The translations under genes and the position numbers were made by a program. Positions 8,940 to 17,331 of a DNA stretch of 43,403 nt are shown piece by piece. This stretch comes from Candidatus Levyibacteriota bacterium (GTDB taxonomy: Bacteria > Patescibacteriota > Microgenomatia > Levybacterales > GWA1-39-11), in assembly GCA_030645455.1 (NCBI GenBank), contig JAUSNA010000062.1, positions 1-43,403 on the forward strand, written 5' to 3'. Position 1 is the first letter of the stretch, and every line of letters begins with the position of its first letter. The notes under the pieces are model-generated. The model was not told the origin of the DNA. It worked only from the letters and a program-made list of their open reading frames with translations, and did not search any database.

Positions 8940-11213
8940 TTAACCGGAGTTTTGTGGGGGACTTCCACCACCGCCTTCACGTCTTCTTTTTTCATCCTCA
9001 TCTGCACGGGCAAGCCCTGCATCAATAGATCTGTCAGATGCGCCACCGCCACCGCTTGAAGGTCCTTCTCCTCTTGCATCTCCTAGCGCTTCATTTACTC
9101 CCTCGGCAGCTCCTTCGCGTGCTGCTGCCTCCACACTCTCTGCGGATGGTCCTCCAAGTGTGATATTAATTCCACTTCTTCCCCCGCTGCCTCCACCATT
9201 TCCAGTCGCGCCGCTTGATGGTAGGGGTTCTGTTGATCCCTCAGTTGCTATGATCCCACTCTGAGAACCAAGGGTAGTGCGCGCTTGGTTTCGGAAGCTC
9301 TCCATTGCTTGTTTTACCTCCGGGGTGTCGTGGTCCGGAACGATTCCCTGCCTCATTGCCATTCTTCTTGCTTCAGCCTCAACTTGTGCATCTGACACAG
9401 GAGTTAGTGAAGGAGAGTGCGTAGTAGGTTGGGATGATTTGCTTCTAAATAGTCCAAACCTTTTTTTTGCTTGACTTGGCCCAGTTGCAATTGGAGAAGC
9501 TTCCGATTCGGGTTCTCCCCGCATCCTTCTTTCGTGTGCCCTTCTGGCATTCACTTTTTGTTCAATCCTTTTCCCTATGGGAGTTTTATTGAGCTTGAAT
9601 GCCCTTGCAACTTTTCCTCCCACCTTCATTGTCTGGTCATCAATTGTGCTGCGCAAAATCCCTTTGCTTCCATCTCTTTTTTCACCCATTAATTCTTTCC
9701 ATGCTCCTCCGATAGGTTTTGACACGTATCCTTGACCCTGTCCAATGGCTTTGCCAATGGCCGCTGTGTATTTCAACTCCGGAGCTTTCAGGGTGCTTTT
9801 AGTAATGGTTACCGCCTCCGGCATGATGAGGATGATGCCAAGTCCTAAAATGGAGGCAATAGCGTCACCGCTACTAGTGCCCGGGTTTCCAATGAGGGGC
9901 GGAACGAAGGTTCCGCTGGTGTTAAATGCCTGATCCTGCATGGTTTTTCCTATCATAAAAAGTACGACTACTGCTGGAAACGCTGCAAGGTTAGCAATAA
10001 GACTTCTTATCCAGGGGCCGACTCCTCCGGGGGCGCCGGGGAGTAATCCCCCAATTATCCAAAAAGGTGCAAAAATAACATCCAGGAAGATAAAAATGTA
10101 GGCTTTAATAAGCATGAACCATACTCTAAAAAGTGAGGTAAACACAGCAACCGAGATAATTAAGTAAGCAATTGCCATGGCAATAAGGCCTAGTATTTTT
10201 GTTCCCCCAACAAGCCCTACGATTGCTCCTATCGCCCCACCAATCAGTCCCCCAAATCCACCAAAGAGAGAGCCCCCAATAAAAGATCCGATTATTCCCG
10301 TAACAACCATTCCAATCCAGCTTCCAATACTGCCGGAGAAAAGAGAGCTTACCATTCCTCCAACCCCTTGAGCGGCGGGAGCTGCAATTCCATTAATTCC
10401 TCCAAGACTCCCCATAGCACTTACGGGATTCGTATCGATATTTGTCATTGTAGTTAACCCTTGGCTTTCAAATATATGAATAACAAGATAAATACCGACG
10501 TACATCATGTCTATCAAAAAACCAGCTATGGCATACGAGAGAGTAATAAGTACAAGTCCGATTATTATTTTTGGAATTTGGTTTTGTATTGTCATAATTG
10601 ACCTTGCGTCAATGTTAACCCTGAACATGATTCCAAGTCCCAATAAAATGAAGATAAATACAAACAAAAGATACGTTAAGTTTCTAAATGTTTTCCAAAT
10701 ATCAAGAACCGGTGTGAGTCCGACAAAGCCGATTCCTTTCCCAAATCCGGTTACTGTTGTCCCACCGCCTTCTTCAGCCGGAAATGCTGCAAGAGAATTT
10801 TTTGTTATTCCAAAATGTGACGCTAGATACTGACCATAATGAGATGTTGAAACAGGGATATTAAATGTTCCCCCAATCATGCCACCCATAATAGAAGCAA
10901 GGCCTGCACCGTTCTCAACATACCCGATTTTTTTCGTGACAGGGTCTATTCCAAGGCACTTTTCATCAGGGTTAAGCATATCTACTCCCCCAACAAAACA
11001 TGTAGCGGTTGATAGAACTTCAATAAATACATTCTGTGTGTATGTATGAAAATTTTGAGGGACGTCAGGATTGGTATTGAGGGGATATGCAGTAGTTTTT
11101 TCTTGAGGCACATCATTCGCAATAGGGACTGAGGTTTGTGCGTGAGAAGTATTAGCGAAAATGAAGAAGATGGGAAAAAATAATAGAGCAGCGAATAACT
11201 TTTTCATAACCAC
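8940..11213 (-). CDS. VirB6/TrbL-like polytopic membrane protein (T4SS-associated)
   Basis: Signal peptide, many TM helices, Gly-rich hydrophobic segments, long disordered charged C-terminus. Confidence 0.7.
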   Translation of the reverse strand: MVMKKLFAALLFFPIFFIFANTSHAQTSVPIANDVPQEKTTAYPLNTNPDVPQNFHTYTQNVFIEVLSTATCFVGGVDMLNPDEKCLGIDPVTKKIGYVENGAGLASIMGGMIGGTFNIPVSTSHYGQYLASHFGITKNSLAAFPAEEGGGTTVTGFGKGIGFVGLTPVLDIWKTFRNLTYLLFVFIFILLGLGIMFRVNIDARSIMTIQNQIPKIIIGLVLITLSYAIAGFLIDMMYVGIYLVIHIFESQGLTTMTNIDTNPVSAMGSLGGINGIAAPAAQGVGGMVSSLFSGSIGSWIGMVVTGIIGSFIGGSLFGGFGGLIGGAIGAIVGLVGGTKILGLIAMAIAYLIISVAVFTSLFRVWFMLIKAYIFIFLDVIFAPFWIIGGLLPGAPGGVGPWIRSLIANLAAFPAVVVLFMIGKTMQDQAFNTSGTFVPPLIGNPGTSSGDAIASILGLGIILIMPEAVTITKSTLKAPELKYTAAIGKAIGQGQGYVSKPIGGAWKELMGEKRDGSKGILRSTIDDQTMKVGGKVARAFKLNKTPIGKRIEQKVNARRAHERRMRGEPESEASPIATGPSQAKKRFGLFRSKSSQPTTHSPSLTPVSDAQVEAEARRMAMRQGIVPDHDTPEVKQAMESFRNQARTTLGSQSGIIATEGSTEPLPSSGATGNGGGSGGRSGINITLGGPSAESVEAAAREGAAEGVNEALGDARGEGPSSGGGGASDRSIDAGLARADEDEKRRREGGGGSPPQNSG

Positions 11214-11301
11214 GGATAGCAGTCCGCAGATTTAGGCGGGCAGCAATTATCAGTATGGGGAAATCTTGTTGAAAAATCAAGATAATATGGAATTGATTAA
11301 G

Positions 11302-11330
11302 TTGACAATTTGAGGCGCCGAGAGTACCAT
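11302..11330 (+). promoter_or_regulatory. Putative sigma-70-type promoter with very short 5' leader
   Basis: TTGACA (11302-11307), 17-bp spacer, TACCAT (11325-11330), 10 nt before the ATG at 11341. Confidence 0.5.
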
Positions 11331-11340
11331 ATGAAAACTC

Positions 11341-11943
11341 ATGAAGCGAGCAGTTTTCTTTGGCATTTTCTTACTTTTTACTGCATTTTTTGTCCGTTTG
11401 CCTGCCGTTTCACACGCGCAAGAAGCTGTTGTAGAGACGGATACGTTGGTTGGAATAGATATTAATGCAACAGAAAGTGCTGCAACAGGACCCGCAAGAA
11501 TAAATTACGAACTTCCTTACCCCGGCATGCTTCCCGATCACCCCCTATATATATTGAAGGTAGTAAGAGATGGGATTGTTAAAATGTTGATAAATGACCC
11601 GGTAAAGCGCGCGCGCTTTAGCCTGCTTGCAGCCGAAAAGAGGATGAATGCCGGAAAAATGTTGGTAGAAAAGCAAAAGGATGGACTTGCAGTCGAAACT
11701 ATTTCAAAGGCAAATAACTATCTTGACGATGCGCTAAAAGCGATCAATAGTGAGTCTTTGGAAGAAGCAGATAGTATTGGAAAGAAACCTTTCCTGCAGC
11801 AATTTCACTCTGCAACAATGAAACACCTGGAAATATCTTACGACATAGAACCGTTAATAGATAAAGAAGCTATAGACCAATTTAATCGTGAGCAAAAAAG
11901 AATAGAAGTTTTTGTGAAAACTGCGGAACTTTTATTATTGTAG
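11341..11943 (+). CDS. DUF5667-like secreted protein
   Basis: Signal peptide plus LPYPGMLPDHPLYILKVVRDGIVKMLINDPVKRARFSLLAAEKRMNAGKMLVEK, resembling the DUF5667 family. Confidence 0.7.
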   Translation: MKRAVFFGIFLLFTAFFVRLPAVSHAQEAVVETDTLVGIDINATESAATGPARINYELPYPGMLPDHPLYILKVVRDGIVKMLINDPVKRARFSLLAAEKRMNAGKMLVEKQKDGLAVETISKANNYLDDALKAINSESLEEADSIGKKPFLQQFHSATMKHLEISYDIEPLIDKEAIDQFNREQKRIEVFVKTAELLLL

Positions 11944-12072
11944 AACAATAACATACATACGTTTTTGAGACATTTTTTTGTCCATAAAAAGTAAGTTTTT
12001 CCAAAGAAATGTATTTTCACGCGAATTGAACTTAGTAATTTTCTTGCTCTAATTTGATACACTTATTAATAG

Positions 12073-12101
12073 TTGACACAACAAATCTAGTGGTTTACAT
12101 T
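12073..12101 (+). promoter_or_regulatory. Putative nrd promoter
   Basis: TTGACA (12073-12078), 17-bp spacer, TACATT (12096-12101), upstream of nrdR. Confidence 0.55.
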
Positions 12102-12125
12102 AGTTACTGACACTAAATATTGTGT
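12078..12125 (+). promoter_or_regulatory. Tandem NrdR-box-like operator
   Basis: ACACTAAATATTGTGT (12110-12125) closely matches the 16-bp NrdR box; a weaker ACAACAAATCTAGTGG (12078-12093) lies 32 bp upstream (start to start). Confidence 0.6.
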
Positions 12126-12253
12126 TTGCACTTTTCACGGTGCAGTACTTTTACAAAAGCGCTTATAAGTCAAAATGTAAAACTTAAAAGCTTTAATTTT
12201 TACTTAATACTTTAATTTTTGACTTTTGACTTTTAATTTTTGACTTAATTTTT

Positions 12254-12703
12254 ATGCATTGTCCATATTGCAATTCAAACGATACGGAAGTCTCAGAAAC
12301 CAGAGTCGCGGAAGACGGCAGTAATATCCGCAGGAGGAGGCTTTGTGGTGGATGCAAGAAGAGGTTTACAACATACGAGAGGGTTGAAAACATCATGCTT
12401 TTAGTAAAGAAGAAGGACAGTAGAAGCGAGCGGTTTTCAAGAGACAAATTACGGGGTGGGATATTAAAATCGGTCGAAAAGACAACGGTGACGCTTGAGC
12501 AGGTCAACAAAATTGTGGACGAGGTGGAAAAAGAATTGCTAAGCGCTGATAGTGTTGAAGTAGACAGCAAGAAAATCGGAAGGTTGGTTGCTGCCCGACT
12601 TAAAAAAATAGATAAGATAGCATACATAAGGTTTGCAAGCGTTTTTCAGCACTTTGTTGATATAGAAGATTTTGAAAGAGAAGTAAAAAAGCTATTGAAG
12701 TAA
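12254..12703 (+). CDS. nrdR: Transcriptional repressor NrdR (Zn-ribbon + ATP-cone)
   Basis: MHCPYCNSNDTEVSETRVAEDGSNIRRRRLCGGCKKRFTTYERVE followed by an ATP-cone region; canonical NrdR. Confidence 0.95.
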   Translation: MHCPYCNSNDTEVSETRVAEDGSNIRRRRLCGGCKKRFTTYERVENIMLLVKKKDSRSERFSRDKLRGGILKSVEKTTVTLEQVNKIVDEVEKELLSADSVEVDSKKIGRLVAARLKKIDKIAYIRFASVFQHFVDIEDFEREVKKLLK

Positions 12704-12835
12704 GTACTAAATACTAATTTCGAAGCACGAAACAAATTAGAATAACCAAAACATAAAATTAAAAATAATTTGGAAATTGTAATTTAGATATTGTTTCGAA
12801 TTTCGATATTCGGATTTAGAATTTTAATAAATAAT

Positions 12836-15226
12836 ATGGAATTAACAGGAATTAGACAAAAAGTATTTCTAGACCGCTACGCCTTAAAAGATAAAGACGG
12901 AGAGCTCATTGAAAAGACTCCGGAGGAAATGTGGAAAAGAGTTGCGTGGGGAATTTCTCAAAATGAAAAGAAAAAAGATCAAGCCCATTGGGAAAAAGAG
13001 TTTTATAGAGTCATGGATGAATTTAAATTTGTCCCAGCAGGCAGAATTCTTTCAGGAGCAGGGACAAATTACCAGGTAACGTATTTTAATTGTTTTGTTA
13101 TTCCTTCCCCCAAAGATTCCAGAGACGGAATTTTAGAAAGTCTTAAGCAACTGGTTGAAATTCAAAGCAGAGCGGGTGGAGTAGGGCTAAATTTGTCTTC
13201 TCTTCGTCCCCGCGGGGCCAGGGTTAAAAAAGTAAATGGCACTTCATCGGGTCCTGTCACGTGGGCCGGACTTTTCTCATACGCAACACATGACGTTGTA
13301 CAGCAGGGAGGAAGTAGGCGTGGAGCAACAATGCTTATGCTTTGGGATTGGCACCCTGATATTGAGGAATTTATTACCGTTAAAGAGGATCTGTCAAAAA
13401 TTAACGGCGCGAATTTGTCCGTTTGTGTTTCTGACAGTTTTATGGAAGCTGTAAAGGCAGATGCCGATTGGGATTTGGTATACCCTGACATTGATGACCC
13501 TGAATATGATGCGAAATGGAATGGGGAAATTACCGAGTGGAGAGCCATGGGGAAGGCTGTAAAAGTTCACAAAACTGTAAAAGCCAGGTATTTATGGGAT
13601 CTTATTTGCAATGCTGCTTGGAAAAGCGCTGAGCCTGGACTGCATTTTATGGAGCGTTCAAATAAAAGAAGTAACACATGGTATTTTGAGCACTTGATTG
13701 CTACCAACCCTTGTGGAGAACAGCCATTGGGCGCATGGGCTGTATGTAATTTGGGTGCAATGAATTTATCAGCATATGTAAAAGATGCGGACCTTTCAGC
13801 AGAAAAAGCTGGGTGGTTTGATTTTGAGTCTTTTGGTAACGACGCAAAGGTAGCAATGAGGCTTTTAGATAATGTAATTGACCAGACATATTACTTTTTT
13901 AAAGAGAACGAAAAGTGCGCAAAAGAAATCCGCCGCACCGGGCTTGGTATCATGGGGCTTGGGGATGCTCTGATCAAAATGCAGCTTCCTTACGGGTCTG
14001 ATGATTCGATGCCTGTTATCGAAAAGATATTTAAAGTTCTTCGCGATAGTGCATATGAGGCATCCGCCGATTTGGCTGAAGAGAAGGGTTCCTTCCCAAA
14101 ATATGTGAAAGAGAAATACTTGGAAGGGTATCATATAAAGGCTTTACCTAAGAAAATTCGTGAAAAAATTGAAAAGCAGGGAATAAGAAATGCTGTTCTT
14201 CTGACCATTGCCCCGACAGGTACGACATCTCTTGTTTCGGGGGTTTCCTCAGGTGTTGAGCCTGTTTATGAGTTCTCATTTTTGAGGAGATGGAGAGGTG
14301 GAGAAGAGATTATTTACCATCCATTATTTGAAGAATGGAAAAAAGCGCATCAAGAGGCGGAAAAGCCTAGATATTTTGTAAGCGCAAATGACCTGACTCC
14401 ACTTGAACACGTAAGAGTGCAGGCAGTTGCCCAAGAATATATTGACTCTTCAATTTCAAAGACTGTCAATGCGCCAAATTCCCACACGATTGATGACGTA
14501 AAAACGCTTTACATGATGGCATATGACATGGGACTAAAGGGCGTCACATATATGAGGGATGGATCACGACAGGGAGTTTTGGAGAGGGTAGATGAGAAGA
14601 AAAAAGAGGACGTTAAAGAAGCGCAAAGTATGCCAATCCGGAAAAGACCTTTGGCACTCTCGGGAGTCACACACGAAACCCAGACCCCTCTCGGAAATAC
14701 CTTCATTACGATAAATCACGATAGTGAAGGTAAACCTTTTGAGCTTTTTATCAATTCCGGAAAATCAGGAAGTGATGTAATGGCAATGTCTGAGGCGTTG
14801 GGACGCATTATGTCTATGGTATTAAGAATGCAATCTCCCGTTGAGCCCCGCGAAAGAATTCGTGAAATGATAGATCAGTTGACCGGAATTGGCGGGGGAA
14901 GATCTGTCGGATTTGGACCCAATAGGGTCAGATCCCTTCCTGATGCGGTTGCAAAAGTTTTGGCCGAGCATTTTGAATTCCGGGTGAACGGACATGTAGC
15001 AGACAAGCTCCCCATGAAAGCGATCATGGCAGATACCGCAAAAGAGTCAGAAAAAGTAGAAGTAAAAGAAAGTCCAAGCGTTGTGACGCAAGCACCACTT
15101 CCTATTGTTGCAGCATCGCTTCAGGCTCATCCGAATGCGGATCTTTGCCCCGAGTGTGGAGCTGCCGCATTTGTTCACGAAGAAGGATGTGCCAAGTGCT
15201 ACGCGTGTGGACACGCAGAGTGCTAG
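12836..15226 (+). CDS. nrdJ: Adenosylcobalamin-dependent (class II) ribonucleoside-diphosphate reductase
   Basis: NPCGEQPL, LLTIAPTGTTSLVSGVSSGVEPVYEF and C-terminal Cys-rich tail CPECGAAAFVHEEGCAKCYACGHAEC. Start taken at ATG 12836 rather than the track's 12791. Confidence 0.92.
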   Translation: MELTGIRQKVFLDRYALKDKDGELIEKTPEEMWKRVAWGISQNEKKKDQAHWEKEFYRVMDEFKFVPAGRILSGAGTNYQVTYFNCFVIPSPKDSRDGILESLKQLVEIQSRAGGVGLNLSSLRPRGARVKKVNGTSSGPVTWAGLFSYATHDVVQQGGSRRGATMLMLWDWHPDIEEFITVKEDLSKINGANLSVCVSDSFMEAVKADADWDLVYPDIDDPEYDAKWNGEITEWRAMGKAVKVHKTVKARYLWDLICNAAWKSAEPGLHFMERSNKRSNTWYFEHLIATNPCGEQPLGAWAVCNLGAMNLSAYVKDADLSAEKAGWFDFESFGNDAKVAMRLLDNVIDQTYYFFKENEKCAKEIRRTGLGIMGLGDALIKMQLPYGSDDSMPVIEKIFKVLRDSAYEASADLAEEKGSFPKYVKEKYLEGYHIKALPKKIREKIEKQGIRNAVLLTIAPTGTTSLVSGVSSGVEPVYEFSFLRRWRGGEEIIYHPLFEEWKKAHQEAEKPRYFVSANDLTPLEHVRVQAVAQEYIDSSISKTVNAPNSHTIDDVKTLYMMAYDMGLKGVTYMRDGSRQGVLERVDEKKKEDVKEAQSMPIRKRPLALSGVTHETQTPLGNTFITINHDSEGKPFELFINSGKSGSDVMAMSEALGRIMSMVLRMQSPVEPRERIREMIDQLTGIGGGRSVGFGPNRVRSLPDAVAKVLAEHFEFRVNGHVADKLPMKAIMADTAKESEKVEVKESPSVVTQAPLPIVAASLQAHPNADLCPECGAAAFVHEEGCAKCYACGHAEC

Positions 15227-15232
15227 GTTTTT

Positions 15233-15305
15233 ATTTTATACAGGTAATCACGGTGTAAATCCGTGAGTGTGCCGCAACTGTCAAACTCAGAAAACTGTAT
15301 AAAAT
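15233..15305 (+). ncRNA. Compact cobalamin riboswitch upstream of the adenosyltransferase
   Basis: Core GGTAATCACGGTGTAAATCCGTGAGTGTGCCGCAACTGTCA (B12 box CCGCAACTGT) enclosed by a perfect 11-bp closing stem ATTTTATACAG (15233-15243) / CTGTATAAAAT (15295-15305). Confidence 0.85.
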
Positions 15306-15325
15306 CTACCGCCCGAGCAAGGCTT

Positions 15326-15880
15326 ATGACTATTTATACAAAAAAAGGAGACAAAGGAAAAACGTCTTTAGGCAGTGGTGTAAAAGTTTGGAAAAATTCA
15401 GAAAGGGTTGAGGCGTATGGGACGATTGACGAATTGAATTCTATTTTAGGTGTCGTTTCGTCTGAATGTGTGAACATAAAAAAGGGATATTCGAGTTTTC
15501 TTGCTGAGATAATTCATCAAGTGCAAGACGACCTATTTTCTATTGGGTCATACCTTTCCAATCCCGCAAACTCAAATTTAATTGAATTATTATCTCAAAG
15601 AACTTTAGTTTTTGAAAAATATATTGATGAAATGACTGAAAAAATGCCTGAACTCTCAAATTTTATTCTTCCCGGAGGAGGAAAGGTGGGAGCACTTTTT
15701 CAAAACGCCCGGGCTGTGTCAAGGAGATGCGAAAGAAATATTGTTGCGTTGTCCAGAAAAGCAACAATCAACGAAGACGTTTTGCAATATATTAACCGAT
15801 TGTCTGACCTGCTTTTTACCATGAGCAGGTGGGCCAATCACAACGAAAAAAATAAGGAAATTATTTGGAAGAGAAGATAG
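15326..15880 (+). CDS. Cob(I)alamin adenosyltransferase, PduO type
   Basis: MTIYTKKGDKGKTSLGSGVKVWKNSERVEAYGTIDELNSILG and NFILPGGGKVGALFQNARAVSRRCER; start at ATG 15326 immediately after the riboswitch. Confidence 0.93.
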   Translation: MTIYTKKGDKGKTSLGSGVKVWKNSERVEAYGTIDELNSILGVVSSECVNIKKGYSSFLAEIIHQVQDDLFSIGSYLSNPANSNLIELLSQRTLVFEKYIDEMTEKMPELSNFILPGGGKVGALFQNARAVSRRCERNIVALSRKATINEDVLQYINRLSDLLFTMSRWANHNEKNKEIIWKRR

Positions 15881-15884
15881 TTGA

Positions 15885-15990
15885 AAGGGTGAATTCCGTT
15901 TAAATCGGAAACTGTGCCGCAACTGTGAGTTTTGCTTGATGATAATGGAGGTCCGCTACCGTTAAAATCGGCTAAACGAGTCAGAACCCC
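15885..15990 (+). ncRNA. Second cobalamin riboswitch
   Basis: AGGGTGAATTCCGTTTAAATCGGAAACTGTGCCGCAACTGTGAG...GAGTCAGAACCCC: conserved core and B12 box, with an apparent 3' receptor strand. Confidence 0.85.
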
Positions 15991-16016
15991 GTAAAGTCTT
16001 TTCGAGCAAGAAGCTT

Positions 16017-17297
16017 ATGATTACTGAAGCAAGACCATATTTACCAACCCCAAAAGAAGCCAGTTCTTGGCAAGACTTACGGAAAAATGCATCTATTAAT
16101 GGTGCTCATGATGCGCTTATCCCCCAGGAATATGCAGGAGTGACGAAAAGTGCCCCTTTTGCATTTGATTTAGGCCGCGAAAACCAACTGGCTCAAGAGT
16201 ATGGTAAAAATTACCAGCAATATTTTTTGGAGAATGCGCATTACTACGCAAAAGAGTCATATGGGAGAGTTCCGATAAGCGAGTACGAGCACAAGATCAT
16301 GGCAGGAAAAGATGGCAAGCCAGAATTAGTTTTGGGGCCTGAAAATATTTCAGCAAGAGACAGTTATTTGGTACCTGTTCTTGATAAGACAAAGCCCGAG
16401 TGGTATCAGCGGCGCTCTATGGGAGATGTGGTGTGGGTTGAAAATATGGAAAAGATGTTGGAGAACGCTGAGGATGGTGACACCTATGTTGATTTTAGTC
16501 CGACAGAATACAACGTTGACGTAGAAGAGAGAAAAAAATGGGGATACGGATACCATAGTTTTGTCAGACTTCATAAAGTGGTGACTGAGGACGGTCAAAA
16601 AAAGCTTGTGTCTAGAGCAATTAGAAATTATTTAGATGCGCCCGAACAAACAGCCCTTTTTGAGCAATTAACAGGCGAGGTATTAGACGCTTCTCAAATG
16701 CTTGGAAGAGTAGAAAGAGTAAATCCGAATTATTCTCAAGCGTATGTCAAAGCATTGGCTTCTAGATTGTATGATTCAACGCCTATCGAGCGGAAAATTA
16801 TTCCCCCATCTGAATATTTACAAAATATTAAAAGCGAGGAAGAAATGAATATAGCTCTTAAAAAAATTGATGCATGGCTTGAGGTGGTTTATGAAATGAT
16901 GGAGAGAGGGGAGGATACCCACGATATACTAAAAAAATTCCGCGGATGGGAAAATGCATTGAGAGATTACGTAAATGAAAAAAGTTCTTTGGAAAAATTC
17001 AGTAAAATGTCACGACAAGACATGAAAGTTGCACTCTATCAGGAGAGCGATCAAGTCAAGGATCTTTTGGAAAGAGCTTATGAACCAGGGACAAATGGCT
17101 GTGGGGCAGGGTCAGGATTTTCCGAAACAGAGAGGAATATGACATCAATGACATATGAATCTATGACCAAAACAACCGAGGGGGCATGCCCTGAAATTAA
17201 ATGTAAAAAATGCACATGGAAGGCAAATGAGCGAGAGGTTGACGATATAACTAAAGGAAAACTTAATAAATGCCCCCGGTGCGGTTGGAAACCATAG
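16017..17297 (+). CDS. Uncharacterised 426-aa protein with C-terminal CxxC...CxxC zinc ribbon, downstream of a cobalamin riboswitch
   Basis: Long ORF starting 27 nt after the riboswitch core; C-terminus CPEIKCKKCTWKANEREVDDITKGKLNKCPRCGWKP. No family recognised. Confidence 0.85.
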   Translation: MITEARPYLPTPKEASSWQDLRKNASINGAHDALIPQEYAGVTKSAPFAFDLGRENQLAQEYGKNYQQYFLENAHYYAKESYGRVPISEYEHKIMAGKDGKPELVLGPENISARDSYLVPVLDKTKPEWYQRRSMGDVVWVENMEKMLENAEDGDTYVDFSPTEYNVDVEERKKWGYGYHSFVRLHKVVTEDGQKKLVSRAIRNYLDAPEQTALFEQLTGEVLDASQMLGRVERVNPNYSQAYVKALASRLYDSTPIERKIIPPSEYLQNIKSEEEMNIALKKIDAWLEVVYEMMERGEDTHDILKKFRGWENALRDYVNEKSSLEKFSKMSRQDMKVALYQESDQVKDLLERAYEPGTNGCGAGSGFSETERNMTSMTYESMTKTTEGACPEIKCKKCTWKANEREVDDITKGKLNKCPRCGWKP

Positions 17298-17331
17298 ATT
17301 ATTTTGATTAGTTTTTCTGTACAATATTTTT

